Assembly: GCA_023390395.1 (NCBI GenBank)
Contig: JAEWCY010000036.1
Coordinates: forward strand, 36,215 to 100,214
DNA from: Pseudomonadota bacterium
GTDB lineage: Bacteria; Desulfobacterota; Desulfovibrionia; Desulfovibrionales; Desulfovibrionaceae
Direction of reading: 5' to 3'
Length of the DNA: 64,000 bases
Part shown: piece after piece, positions 7,883-16,462 of the stretch
Layout of the letters: every line of letters starts with the position of its first letter
Numbering within the stretch: position 1 is the first letter of the stretch
Notes under the pieces: model-generated
What the model was told of the DNA's origin: nothing
The model's input: the letters and a program-made list of their open reading frames with translations, nothing else
Databases searched by the model: none
Translations under genes and position numbers: made by a program

Positions 7883-9045
7883 CGCCCGCCTACGCCGTTT
7901 CCTTCGTGGACTCCCAGGCCGGGATTCCCCCCGCCTTGTGGGAGGCCTGCCTCCCGCCTCCCCTGGAGGGCCGCTGGTGGTACGAAGCCTTGGAGCAAAG
8001 CGGACTGGATGACCAGTTCGTCTTTCGCTACGCCGTGTTGCGCGATGGCGACCGGGCGGTCGGCATCGCCCCGCTGTTCCTCATGGACGTGCCGCTCGAG
8101 ATCGTTGCTCCCCAGGCCCTGCTGCGATTGGCCAAGGCCTTGGGACGATTTTTCCCGTCCCTGCTTTTCCAGCGCACGCTCTTCGTCGGTTCGCCCTGCG
8201 CGGACGAAGGCAGCGTGGGCCTGCTCCCTGGCGTGGACCGGCGCGCGGCCTTCTTGTGCCTGCAGCGGGCCCTCGACGCGCAGGCCCGGCGACTGCGCCG
8301 GCCGATGCTGGTCTGGAAGGATTTCCCCCGGTCCTGCGCGGCGGACCTGAACTGGCTCGCGGCCGAGTCCGGCCTTTTTCCCATGACCAGCTTTCCGGGG
8401 ACCCTGGCGCAGTTGCCTGGCCCGGCCAAGGAAGACTATTTCGCGGCCATGAAAGGCTCACGCCGGCGGCAGCTCAAAAAGAAGCTGCGCGTAAGCGCCG
8501 AGGCGGTCGCCGTGGACACGGCGGTCCTCCAGCATCCCACGGAAGCTGTCCTCTCCGAAATATTCAGCCTTTTTTGGGAAACATACGAGCACGCGACAAC
8601 GAAATTCGAACGCCTCAACAAAGCCTTCTTCGCGCGCATGGCCGCTTTGCCCCAGGCCTTCTTTCTCACCCTGCGGGAAGCCGCCACCGGCGACCTTGTC
8701 GCCTTCATGCTGTGTTTCGACCTGGGGGGCCGCGTCATCAACAAGTATATCGGCCTCGATTACAGTCGCCCCAAGGAATGGTCGCTCTATTTCCGCCTCT
8801 GGGAAGCGGCTCTCGACTGGAGCCTGGCCAGGGGGGCCTCGGCCATCCAGAGCGGCCAGACCGGATATGCCCCGAAGATGGAGATGGGGCACAGGCTGGT
8901 CCCGCTGACCAATTACTGCCGGCACCAAAACTGGATCATCCACCGCCTGTATGCGGCAGTGGCCAAGGGCATCGCCTGGAAAACGCTCGACCCGGCCTTG
9001 GGACGGTACGACGCCGAGGAGGACGTCGCGCCCGAGGAGCAGTGA
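7879..9045 (+). CDS. GNAT-superfamily acyltransferase (FemAB/BioF2-like)
   Basis: A 388-residue protein with the tandem-GNAT look of COG3146/PF13480 proteins. The central segment (MKGSRRRQLKKKLR) resembles the basic helix of FemX/BioF2-like enzymes, and a C-terminal GNAT half follows (LVAFMLCFDLGG, then QSGQTGYAPKMEMG). Such enzymes move acyl or aminoacyl groups onto amines. It is coupled to the two small transporters by ATGA and faces the ACP/ketosynthase operon, so it may finish an N-acylated product. No substrate can be assigned. Confidence 0.7.
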   Translation: MTPAYAVSFVDSQAGIPPALWEACLPPPLEGRWWYEALEQSGLDDQFVFRYAVLRDGDRAVGIAPLFLMDVPLEIVAPQALLRLAKALGRFFPSLLFQRTLFVGSPCADEGSVGLLPGVDRRAAFLCLQRALDAQARRLRRPMLVWKDFPRSCAADLNWLAAESGLFPMTSFPGTLAQLPGPAKEDYFAAMKGSRRRQLKKKLRVSAEAVAVDTAVLQHPTEAVLSEIFSLFWETYEHATTKFERLNKAFFARMAALPQAFFLTLREAATGDLVAFMLCFDLGGRVINKYIGLDYSRPKEWSLYFRLWEAALDWSLARGASAIQSGQTGYAPKMEMGHRLVPLTNYCRHQNWIIHRLYAAVAKGIAWKTLDPALGRYDAEEDVAPEEQ

Positions 9046-9274
9046 TGCGCTGCCGCGGTCTGGCCCTGGCCTGCCCGGGACTTCACGTTCTTCCGGGTCC
9101 GCCGCGGGGGATCGCCTCCGCGTCGTCCATCGAACCGAAAAAATGCCGCCCGCCGGACCCAGGCCGCGAAAAGGCGTGCAAGGGCCAAAGGCGCATGTCG
9201 CGCGCCCTTGCGCTTTCGCGCTTCGGGATTATGATTGGGGCCGCAGCGAGCCTTCGCCTGCGCGTCCTCCGGTC

Positions 9275-12200
9275 ATGCAACCAACCGAGCCCACATTGCC
9301 CATTCCCCCGAAACGTCCGGTCTTTTTCGACCCCAACAACAAGCGTTGGCCGAAAGTCAAGGCCGGGGCGTTCCTGGCGGCGGGACTGGTTTCCGCCGCG
9401 CTTTTCGTGCTTGTCGCCAGCGTATTGCTCAATCCGGCCCTGGATTCCCTTTCCCTGCCCTCGGCCCGGTTCCTGCCGCACCCCAACCACACCAGCCCTC
9501 CGACGCCCCTGGAAACGGCGGCCGCAACAGACGCCCGGCTGTCCAAGCTCAAGCGCATCCTGGCCAAGGAGATCAAGGCGTCACGCCGCCACCCGCAGCC
9601 CGCTCGCAATGTCTCGACGCAGCCCTACGCCAACAAGGCCATCGGCTTTTTCGTCAACTGGGACGACGCGAGCCTGAGTTCGCTCAAAAAAAATATCGGC
9701 AACCTCGACATACTCATTCCCGAATGGCTGCATCTCGTGAACGGCGACGGCGCCATCCGCGAAGACAACCCGGACAAGACACGCGAAGTCCTGCGCTTTA
9801 TCCAGTCCACCCGCCCGGGCCTGCCCGTCATGCCGCTCGTCAACAACTTCATCGACATGACCTGGCGCGGCGATCTCGTGGCGCAGGCGGCGGCCAAACC
9901 CGAGGCCCGGACCCGGCTCGTGAGCGCGCTGCTCGAGTATGTCCGCGACAACCGTCTGGCCGGCGTAAGCCTCGACTTCGAAGACCTCCCGCCTGCGGCC
10001 CTGAAGAATTACCTGCGCCTTGTCACCGAACTCGCGGCCGCCTTCCACGCCGAAAAGCTCGCCGTCTCCGTGAACGTCCCGGCCGCGGACCCGGCCTTTC
10101 CCTACCGTGCCGTCGCCGAGCAGGTCGATCAGGTCATCGTCATGGCGTATGACGAGCACTGGGCGGCCGGCAAGCCGGGCCCCATCGCCAGCCTGCGCTG
10201 GTACCTGAAGGCCCTGCGCGACCGGGCGGCCGAGGTGCCGGCCGGCAAACTGGTGGTGGCCCTGGGCAGCTACGCCTACGACTGGCCCAAGGGAAAACCG
10301 GCCGAAGAGAAGACCTTCGAGGAAGCGGTGCTAACGGCCAAGGAATCCGAATCGACCATCAGCATGGACCCGGCTTCGCTCAATCCGCATTTCCGCTATC
10401 AGGACGAGAAGGACATCGACCACGAGGTCTGGCTCATGGACGCGACCACGGTGTTCAACGCCATGGTCTCGGCCATGCCGCTTTCGCCCGCCGGCTTCGC
10501 GCTGTGGCGGCTCGGCGGCGAGGACCCGTCCATCTGGACGTTCTTCGGCGCGGACTGGAATCTCGGCGCGCAAGCCGCCAAGCGCTTGGAAGGCATTCGG
10601 TTCGATTACGACCTGGACTACGAGGGCAAGGGCGAAATCCTGCGCATCGCCCAGACGCCAAGCCTCGGCCGGCGCACCGTGAGCTACGATGCCAAGGCGG
10701 GGCTCATCGCCGGGGAACGCTTCGAGGAGTATCCTTCCCCGTATGTCATCGAACGCCACGGCTTCACGCCCAAGACCGTGGCGTTGACCTTTGACGATGG
10801 GCCCGACCCGACATACACGCCTGAAATCCTGGAGATCCTGCACAAGGCCGGCGTCAAGGCCACTTTCTTCGTCATTGGCGGCAACGCCGAAAAAAACCCG
10901 GACCTGTTGCGACGCCTGTACGCCGAAGGCCACGACATCGGCAACCATACCTTCACCCATCCCAACATCGCGGACATTTCCCTCACCCAGCTTGGGCTCG
11001 AGGTCTCGGCGACGCAACGGCTTTTCGAGAGCGTGCTTGGCCGTCGGACCCACCTTTTCCGCTCCCCGTACGGCGAGGACAGCGAGCCCGAAACCCAGGA
11101 CCAGGTCAGGCCCCTCGAATACCTGGGCAAACAGGGCTACGTCTTCGTCGGCATGCGCATCGACCCCAACGACTGGAGCCGGCCGGGCGTGGACGCCATT
11201 GTCGACGAGACGTTGCGCCAAGCCGAATCCGACGAAGGCAACGTCATTTTGCTGCATGACGGCGGCGGCGACCGCTCCCAGACCGTCGCCGCCCTGCCCC
11301 GGATTCTCGAAGCGCTCCAGGCCAAGGGCTACCGTTTCGCCACCGTTTCCGATCTCCTCGGCCAAAGCCGCGACACCATCATGCCCGAGGTCAAGGGGGA
11401 AAACCCGCTGGTGGCGCTTGGCAAGCGCATCGGTTTTTTCCTGCTTTTCGCCTGGTCGGCGGGGCTTCAGTGGCTTTTCGTCATCGGGACGCTCCTCGGC
11501 CTCGCCCGCTTGTGCATCCTCGTCGTCCTGGCGGTGGCGGAAAAGGCCATGGGCCGGCGCAAACCTGTCGCGAACCAAGCCCTGGACTTTTCCGTGGCGG
11601 TCGTGGTGCCGGCCTACAACGAGGAAAAAGTCGTCCGGCAGACCGTGCAATCGCTGTTGGCCTGCCAACGCCCCGCCGCCTTCGAGATCATCGTGGTGGA
11701 CGACGGTTCCAGCGACAATACCTACGCGGTCCTGTGCGAGGCCTTTGCCGAGGAAAAGCTCGTCACGGTGGTCACCCAGCCCAACAGCGGCAAGCCCGCG
11801 GCCCTCAACCACGGGATTTCCCTCACCAAGGCGGACATCGTGGTGACCATGGACGCGGACACGGTCTTCACCCGGGACACCATCGTCCGCCTGGCCGCCT
11901 GGTTCGCCGATCCGAGGGTCGGCGCCGTGGCCGGCAACGCGAAGGTCGGCAATCGCATCAATTTTCTGACCCGTTGCCAGGCGCTGGAATATGTGACCAG
12001 TCAGAATCTCGACCGCCGTGCGCTGACCATCCTGGACAGCGTCACCGTGGTGCCCGGCGCCGTGGGAGCCTGGCGGCGCGACGTGCTGGAGGCGGCGGGA
12101 GGGTTCTCGGACGACACCCTGGCCGAAGACGCCGACCTGACCATCCGCATCGAACGGATGGGACATGTGGTCGCCTATGAGGAGCGGGCCATGGCGCTCA

Positions 12201-12718
12201 CGGAAGCGCCGGACACCATGCGAGGTTTCCTGCGCCAGCGCTTCCGCTGGATGTTCGGCACCCTGCAAGTGGCCTGGAAGCACAAGGACGCCCTTCTGCG
12301 CCCGCGTTACGGCCTGCTCGGCTTTTGCGGCCTGCCGAACATCTGGATTTACCAGATATTTTTCCAGCTCATTTCACCGATCATGGATTTGTGGCTGGCC
12401 TACACCTGCCTGGTCTCGGGGATCATGTGGATGTGGCACCCGTCGAGTTGGACGCCGGACACGCTCCTCAAAGTGGCCTTTTATTATGCTCTGTTCATGG
12501 TCGCCGACATCCTGGCCGGCGTGATCGCCTTTCTTCTGGAACGCAACGAGGACAAGCGGCTGCTCGCGTGGCTTGTGCTGCAGCGCTTCTTTTACCGCCA
12601 ACTCATGTACGTCGTCGCGCTGCGTACGTTTCTGGCTTCCCTTCGCGGCAGGGAGATGGGCTGGTCGAAGCTCGAGCGCAAAGCCTCGGTCGATACTCGC
12701 CAGTTCAAGGACAAATGA
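9275..12718 (+). CDS. GH18-like / NodB polysaccharide deacetylase / GT2 fusion
   Basis: One 1147-residue membrane protein with three enzymes in line. Residues 30-52 form a TM anchor. Residues 120-430 are a GH18-like barrel with the SLDFED motif (Asp234, Glu236). Residues 498-700 are a NodB deacetylase with metal-binding TFDDG (Asp507-508), His558, His562 and RSPYG. TM helices lie around 718-755. Residues 772-1000 are a family-2 synthase with DAD (860-862), EDADL (951-955) and Q-x2-RW (988-992), followed by C-terminal TM helices. By analogy with PgaC/IcaA it would polymerise a hexosamine and also trim and deacetylate it. The long upstream extension of the frame is not coding-like; the ATG at 9275 begins just before the anchor. 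Confidence 0.88.
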   Translation: MQPTEPTLPIPPKRPVFFDPNNKRWPKVKAGAFLAAGLVSAALFVLVASVLLNPALDSLSLPSARFLPHPNHTSPPTPLETAAATDARLSKLKRILAKEIKASRRHPQPARNVSTQPYANKAIGFFVNWDDASLSSLKKNIGNLDILIPEWLHLVNGDGAIREDNPDKTREVLRFIQSTRPGLPVMPLVNNFIDMTWRGDLVAQAAAKPEARTRLVSALLEYVRDNRLAGVSLDFEDLPPAALKNYLRLVTELAAAFHAEKLAVSVNVPAADPAFPYRAVAEQVDQVIVMAYDEHWAAGKPGPIASLRWYLKALRDRAAEVPAGKLVVALGSYAYDWPKGKPAEEKTFEEAVLTAKESESTISMDPASLNPHFRYQDEKDIDHEVWLMDATTVFNAMVSAMPLSPAGFALWRLGGEDPSIWTFFGADWNLGAQAAKRLEGIRFDYDLDYEGKGEILRIAQTPSLGRRTVSYDAKAGLIAGERFEEYPSPYVIERHGFTPKTVALTFDDGPDPTYTPEILEILHKAGVKATFFVIGGNAEKNPDLLRRLYAEGHDIGNHTFTHPNIADISLTQLGLEVSATQRLFESVLGRRTHLFRSPYGEDSEPETQDQVRPLEYLGKQGYVFVGMRIDPNDWSRPGVDAIVDETLRQAESDEGNVILLHDGGGDRSQTVAALPRILEALQAKGYRFATVSDLLGQSRDTIMPEVKGENPLVALGKRIGFFLLFAWSAGLQWLFVIGTLLGLARLCILVVLAVAEKAMGRRKPVANQALDFSVAVVVPAYNEEKVVRQTVQSLLACQRPAAFEIIVVDDGSSDNTYAVLCEAFAEEKLVTVVTQPNSGKPAALNHGISLTKADIVVTMDADTVFTRDTIVRLAAWFADPRVGAVAGNAKVGNRINFLTRCQALEYVTSQNLDRRALTILDSVTVVPGAVGAWRRDVLEAAGGFSDDTLAEDADLTIRIERMGHVVAYEERAMALTEAPDTMRGFLRQRFRWMFGTLQVAWKHKDALLRPRYGLLGFCGLPNIWIYQIFFQLISPIMDLWLAYTCLVSGIMWMWHPSSWTPDTLLKVAFYYALFMVADILAGVIAFLLERNEDKRLLAWLVLQRFFYRQLMYVVALRTFLASLRGREMGWSKLERKASVDTRQFKDK

Positions 12719-12853
12719 CCTTTTCCCCGTCCTTGCCGTGCAGCATCCCCGTAACGGAAAAGGCCTGCTTCGGCCGGTCGTCTCTTGCGGCCGTCTGTTA
12801 TTCGTTCCAGTTCGCGACTGAAATTGCTCGCTTTTCCGTTTACCCGGCCAACA

Positions 12854-12888
12854 CAAAAAAGGGGGCAGGCCGAACACGGCCTGACCCC
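12854..12888 (-). terminator. Terminator adjoining attL (original tRNA-Arg terminator)
   Basis: An 11-bp near-perfect stem (12861-12871 with 12878-12888, one mismatch) is followed on the minus strand by seven T. It lies 14 bp beyond the CCA end of the attL tRNA copy, so it was probably the tRNA's own terminator before integration. Its sequence and flank (CTCGCTTTTCCGT) resemble those at 1495-1590. Confidence 0.75.
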
Positions 12889-12902
12889 TTGCAATTCCAT
12901 AC

Positions 12903-12951
12903 TGGTGCGCCCGACAGGATTCGAACCTGTGGCCGTCTGCTTAGAAGGCAG
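12903..12951 (-). repeat. attL: 49-bp tRNA-Arg 3' copy
   Basis: Identical over 49 bases to 27557-27605, from the CCA end to the anticodon stem of tRNA-Arg(TCT). The match stops sharply at both ends, so this is the integrase crossover region. The 5' half of the tRNA is not present here. Confidence 0.93.
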
Positions 12952-13041
12952 TCACCGCCCCGCCACGCCTTACCACGCGATGCCGCAACAGACCGAAATA
13001 ACGACTCGTTGACGCCCGCCCGTTTTGCAGATTACCACGTG

Positions 13042-13084
13042 TTGCCACATCAAAAAACGTCTTGCAGTGGCAAATAGGTGGCAA
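13042..13084. repeat. Left arm-type integrase sites (GTGGCAA repeats)
   Basis: An inverted TTGCCAC (13042-13048) and the 18-mer GTGGCAAATAGGTGGCAA (13067-13084) lie between attL and int. The same 18-mer occurs at 27491-27508 beside attR. Repeats in both arms of an att site are typical of integrase arm-binding sites. The right-hand repeat contains the int ribosome binding site, so integrase binding could limit its own expression. Confidence 0.6.
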
Positions 13085-13086
13085 CC

Positions 13087-14256
13087 ATGGCGGATTTTTC
13101 CCCGGTCAAAAAGTATGTCGGCGTGGTCTTTTACGAGTCATCGGAGCGCAGGCACCTGGGTAAGCCGGACCGTTGTTTCTATGCCGTCTACAAGGCTCAC
13201 GGCCGCAAAGTCCGGGAGAAGGTAGGCTGGTTGTCGGAGGGGGTCAATGCTGCCCTGACGGCGAATGTGCGGGCCGAGAGGCTGCGGACGCTCCGCTTGG
13301 GTGAGGCGTTGGAGAAAAAGGATCCGACACTGGCCGAAGTCTGGAAGGAATACGAGGCGTGGGCGAACTCGACGCTCAAGCGGCCGGACAACGTGGTCAA
13401 TCTCTATCGCTGGTTCCTTGAGAAGCCCCTGGCCAACCGTTGCCTTTCCGGAATCACCCCCCTGCACGTGGAGAAGATCCGGATGCGCATGACGAAGGAC
13501 GGTCTGTCAAAGCAGACCATGCGGCACGCCCTGGGACTCCTGCGGGCTATCATCAATAAGTCCATTGCGTGGGGCTTGTGGGCCGGGGAAAACCCGGTCG
13601 GCAAGGTTGACCTTCCGTCTGCCGCGAATCGGCGTGAGCGGTTTTTATCCCCCGAGGAGGCCAATACCCTTTTGGGGGCACTGCGTGCGAGAAGCCCGGA
13701 GGTCTACGGCCTGGCCCTGTTGTCTCTGCATACGGGCATGCGCCTGGGCGAGCTTTTGGCCTTGAAATGGGATCATGTGGATTTTGAACGCGGCACCATC
13801 GCTATCATCGAGGGGGCGCAGGGCACGACGAAAAACGAGGAGTCGCGAGTTGCGACGATGACGGAAGAGGTTCGGGCCTACCTTTGGGGAGCTCGCCAGA
13901 CGGCTGGGCTGGTGTTTCCGGGCCGTGACGGAAAGGCGGCGACCGACCTTTCCAAGACGTTCTCCAGGGTGGTCGTCGCCATGGGATTCAACAAGGACGT
14001 GGAAGATCGGCGGCAACGCGTGTCATTCCATACGCTGCGCCACACCTTCGCAAGCTGGCTGGCCATCGGAAATGTGCCCATCCGGACCATCATGGACTTG
14101 ATTGGGCACAAGACCATGGCCATGACTGCGTGGTACGCGAAGCTCTCCCCGGCACACAAGCAGGAGGCCATCAAAGCTCTGCCCCGCCTTGGTCTGCAGT
14201 CCGAACCGCCCGCCTCTCTAGCCACGCCTCCAGCCCCCGGCGAGGATAAAGAATAG
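13087..14256 (+). CDS. int: Tyrosine site-specific integrase
   Basis: A 389-residue lambda-type integrase. The catalytic set is complete: Arg219 (TGMRLGE), Lys249, His315 and Arg318 (HTLRH), His341 (GHK) and the nucleophile Tyr350 (TAWYAKL). The N-terminal part is an arm-binding plus SAM-like core-binding region. The ATG at 13087 has AGGTGG before it, within an arm repeat. It sits 135 bp from attL and faces into the element. Its 3' end overlaps the leftward excisionase-like gene by 86 bp. Confidence 0.95.
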   Translation: MADFSPVKKYVGVVFYESSERRHLGKPDRCFYAVYKAHGRKVREKVGWLSEGVNAALTANVRAERLRTLRLGEALEKKDPTLAEVWKEYEAWANSTLKRPDNVVNLYRWFLEKPLANRCLSGITPLHVEKIRMRMTKDGLSKQTMRHALGLLRAIINKSIAWGLWAGENPVGKVDLPSAANRRERFLSPEEANTLLGALRARSPEVYGLALLSLHTGMRLGELLALKWDHVDFERGTIAIIEGAQGTTKNEESRVATMTEEVRAYLWGARQTAGLVFPGRDGKAATDLSKTFSRVVVAMGFNKDVEDRRQRVSFHTLRHTFASWLAIGNVPIRTIMDLIGHKTMAMTAWYAKLSPAHKQEAIKALPRLGLQSEPPASLATPPAPGEDKE

Positions 14257-14377
14257 TGCGCTCTGTTTCCTTCACGTAGGCCGGGCCGATACCCCGGGCA
14301 CGCCAGTCCTCAAGCGTCCGCTTCGAGACGCCCAAGACCTGGGCCGCCTCTTTGGGCTTGTAAGAAAGCTTTTCCAT
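14171..14377 (-). CDS. Excisionase-like MerR/AlpA-type HTH protein
   Basis: Sixty-eight residues with a winged helix-turn-helix of the HTH_17/AlpA class (YKPKEAAQVLGVSKRTLEDW), the fold used by phage excisionases. It is encoded convergent to and overlapping int, a common arrangement for directionality factors. It could equally be an AlpA-like activator. A spaced AG-rich ribosome binding site precedes the ATG. Confidence 0.7.
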   Translation of the reverse strand: MEKLSYKPKEAAQVLGVSKRTLEDWRARGIGPAYVKETERTILYPRRGLEAWLERRAVRTADQGGAEL

Positions 14378-14380
14378 CCC

Positions 14381-14575
14381 CTACTCCTCCCCTCTCAAAT
14401 TCCCGGCCGGCACAACCACGCGTCTGCCGTCATTGAGCTCAACCAGGTGGTTCCTCGGCCTTCCTTGGCTGGACAAAACGATCCGGCCTTCGGCCCCGTG
14501 GTAGGGCATCAGGTGGGCGTAGGACCGGGCGTAGTGGATGCGACAGGGCGTGCCCGGGCGGGGGTTGATCAGCAT
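14381..14575 (-). CDS. Phage hypothetical protein (64 aa)
   Basis: Start at 14575 preceded by GGAGGAG at 7-nt spacing. The protein is rich in Arg and Pro and has a beta-like C-terminal half (RNHLVELNDGRRVVVPAGNL) suggesting a small SH3-like barrel. No family was recognised. Its start overlaps the stop of the Cys-rich gene upstream, so it belongs to the leftward early operon. Confidence 0.55.
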   Translation of the reverse strand: MLINPRPGTPCRIHYARSYAHLMPYHGAEGRIVLSSQGRPRNHLVELNDGRRVVVPAGNLRGEE

Positions 14576-14748
14576 GCCGGCTCCTCCATCTTCCAATACC
14601 CGCTGCACCACGGCCGATGCTTTTTATTCGGCACCCACTGCGAAGACGAACATTGCACGCCCTCGAGCTGCGGCATCTGCTTACGCCAGCAGGTGGCGCA
14701 CAGGGGTGAATCGGCCCCGGGGCAACGGGTGATGTCGCTACTTGGCAT
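14569..14748 (-). CDS. Cys-rich phage mini-protein (59 aa)
   Basis: Starts inside the end of the preceding gene and ends overlapping the next start. It carries a CPGADSPLCATCW segment and three further Cys, suggesting a small zinc-binding fold. No homologue was recognised by eye. The tight overlaps on both sides support it being translated. Confidence 0.5.
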   Translation of the reverse strand: MPSSDITRCPGADSPLCATCWRKQMPQLEGVQCSSSQWVPNKKHRPWCSGYWKMEEPAC

Positions 14749-14956
14749 TTACCATCTCCTTAATCCGCCTACAGTCCTCAACGCTCAGCCGCAACGGAGG
14801 CGCAGTGCCAGATTGGTCGGCGTGGCGAAGGATGGGGAGGAGAGCGGCGCGCATTCTTCCGTTTTCTTTTATGACGTCCTGTCGCAGAACAGATATTGCA
14901 CGCCACAAAAGGACAGCCGCCGAAATTGTGACGACCAGGGCGATAGCGTCAAACAT
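14738..14956 (-). CDS. Single-TM phage protein (72 aa)
   Basis: N-terminal hydrophobic helix (FDAIALVVTISAAVLLW) followed by a basic cytoplasmic region. Its ATG shares a base with the stop of the upstream gene (TGATG). Function unknown; small membrane proteins of this kind are often superinfection-exclusion or holin-like, but nothing specific supports either. Confidence 0.55.
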   Translation of the reverse strand: MFDAIALVVTISAAVLLWRAISVLRQDVIKENGRMRAALLPILRHADQSGTAPPLRLSVEDCRRIKEMVNAK

Positions 14957-15339
14957 CACTCCACCCCCAACGCTTCTTTCGCCATCTGCAACCACGTTCC
15001 GGGCTCGCTCGGAACGTTCCAGGGTCCACCGGGCTTGCCGTAGTCGTCCACGGTCTCCGACTCGGTGTCGGCCCGGCGCTGCACGGCTGCGGACAGGGGC
15101 TTACCCCGGCCTACGGGACGCCACTCGCCGTCTATGAGGCGCTGCGGCGGAGCTCCGGTCGTGGTCCAGCAGCCCATCAGCCAACGGCGGATTTTGGCAA
15201 AGTGGGCGACGGCCTGGGGTTCATGGGCGAAGATCTGCTCAAGCTGCATCAGGGCGACCTCGACACAGGTGAGCTTGATTTGCACAGTGCCGCGTTCGAT
15301 GGCGGCCAGGACGCGGGGGTCGTGGCGGGTGGTGGTCAT
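14956..15339 (-). CDS. Phage hypothetical protein (127 aa)
   Basis: Soluble and mixed alpha/beta, with no recognised motif. It contains a Trp-rich centre (RRWLMGCWTTTG) and a basic middle (WRPVGRGKPL). It is in the leftward early operon, 2 bp after the small membrane protein upstream and overlapping the next gene by one base. Confidence 0.55.
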   Translation of the reverse strand: MTTTRHDPRVLAAIERGTVQIKLTCVEVALMQLEQIFAHEPQAVAHFAKIRRWLMGCWTTTGAPPQRLIDGEWRPVGRGKPLSAAVQRRADTESETVDDYGKPGGPWNVPSEPGTWLQMAKEALGVE

Positions 15340-15341
15340 GG

Positions 15342-15464
15342 CTATTTACCCATCATCCACAATATGGCGGCGGTGAAGAATGCTGCCCATCCAGTATAGA
15401 AACATACGCCGCCAACAATCCGCGCGATCATTGCCGTCCTTGGGTCAACTCGAACGATTTTCAT
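15342..15464 (-). CDS. 40-residue membrane protein of the phage operon
   Basis: ATG at 15464 preceded by GGTGGGGG. It encodes a short basic N-terminus (MKIVRVDPR), then a continuous hydrophobic span to the end (residues about 13-38). It is 2 bp from the next gene and overlaps the upstream mini-ORF. The compact packing supports translation. Function unknown. Confidence 0.5.
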   Translation of the reverse strand: MKIVRVDPRTAMIARIVGGVCFYTGWAAFFTAAILWMMGK

Positions 15465-15546
15465 CCCCCACCCCCATCGCTTCACACTTCCACACCCATG
15501 GATTGACGTAAAACCCCAGGCCCTTGTCGGCGTGGTCGGCTTCCAT
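15445..15546 (-). CDS. 33-residue phage mini-ORF
   Basis: ATG with GGCGGAG upstream; its last 20 bases overlap the start of the 40-residue membrane protein. No motif beyond a single Trp-Lys-Cys-Glu. It is listed because it fills the operon without a gap, but coding is uncertain. Confidence 0.3.
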   Translation of the reverse strand: MEADHADKGLGFYVNPWVWKCEAMGVGDENRSS

Positions 15547-15677
15547 CGTCTCCGCCCTCTATATCATGGCGGAAATCTTGTAATGTAGCTGTGTATTCTC
15601 CTACTTGAGCTTTGCGTTTGTTAAAGATATTGCTTGTTGTAAGGATCTATTGCTAATCGTAGGCATATACGATTTCA

Positions 15678-16298
15678 TCATTTTACACCTTCGATCTTTG
15701 CGAGTACGGCGCGGGCGATCTCAGCCAGTGTTGACGCATCTCCATCGACCGCTATAGTGCTCATGGTGATCTGGTCGAATACTTCTCGCTCGGATGCCGA
15801 AATGATCTGCCGCAACGCCTCCATCGCCTCGTCCCGTTCGGTTGTCAGTCGTGCGACGAGTTCCGCATTCATAGCGTCAGATGCTTTCGACATTTCTAAC
15901 TCGGCGGCCAAGTCCCCGGCTTTAGATTCATATCGCCTCACTTTCCGCTGAAGCTCAGAGAGTTCTGCTCCCTTCGCTTCATCGCTACTCCGCCAATGAT
16001 CGACAGCAGTAGCGGCGTAACTTTCCTTGGCCAGTTCGCGCCCGTCCTCAAACTGTTCCGCGAGCCTGTCGCACTCAAGCTTCAGCGCATCCCGCTCCCG
16101 CGTGACCTGGGCCAGGGCGGCATTTAACTTGTAGACCTGCATACCAAGGTCGGTGTTCTCGTTTGCCATTTGCTCAACTACATCGGAATGGTCGGTGTAG
16201 AGGACGTAATCGCCGTCAACTATCGCCACCATCTTTCCGTCTTGTGGATCATCACCATAGCAGAAACACAAATCTGGATCGTGCCGCTGTATGCTCAT
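15678..16298 (-). CDS. Coiled-coil phage protein (206 aa)
   Basis: The ATG at 16298 overlaps nothing and follows the zinc-ribbon gene by 2 bp. Residues about 50-150 form a long heptad-rich helix (ALAQVTRERDALKLECDRLAEQ and beyond), flanked by a small N-terminal beta domain with Cys13 and a C-terminal helix bundle. It resembles Ea22-type accessory proteins of the left arm of lambdoid phages in layout only. A 7-bp hairpin (15655-15674) lies just after the stop. Confidence 0.6.
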   Translation of the reverse strand: MSIQRHDPDLCFCYGDDPQDGKMVAIVDGDYVLYTDHSDVVEQMANENTDLGMQVYKLNAALAQVTRERDALKLECDRLAEQFEDGRELAKESYAATAVDHWRSSDEAKGAELSELQRKVRRYESKAGDLAAELEMSKASDAMNAELVARLTTERDEAMEALRQIISASEREVFDQITMSTIAVDGDASTLAEIARAVLAKIEGVK

Positions 16299-16300
16299 CT

Positions 16301-16462
16301 CTACTTCCCTCCGCAGTACGGACACACCCTGAACCCGTGCACCGTCCCGCAGTGCTTGCACGTGTGCGTCCTGGTCCGGCCGCCATGCGGTCCGCCGCCC
16401 ATTTTGACGGCGTTGATGCGCTGGTAGTTCTTCTTCGGGGGCTGGTTGGTGGGTGATTTCAT
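16301..16462 (-). CDS. Zinc-ribbon phage mini-protein (53 aa)
   Basis: Preceded by GGGAGGAAAGGC. The C-terminal half has CKHCGTVHGF...CPYCGGK, two CxxC knuckles making a zinc ribbon. The N-terminal half is basic. Such proteins bind nucleic acid or act as adaptors. It overlaps the 89-residue gene upstream by 4 bp. Confidence 0.6.
   Translation of the reverse strand: MKSPTNQPPKKNYQRINAVKMGGGPHGGRTRTHTCKHCGTVHGFRVCPYCGGK

Noticed and set aside
8951..9274. Upstream extension of the triple-domain synthase
   Set aside because: This part overlaps the transferase gene in another frame; the membrane anchor begins just after the ATG at 9275.
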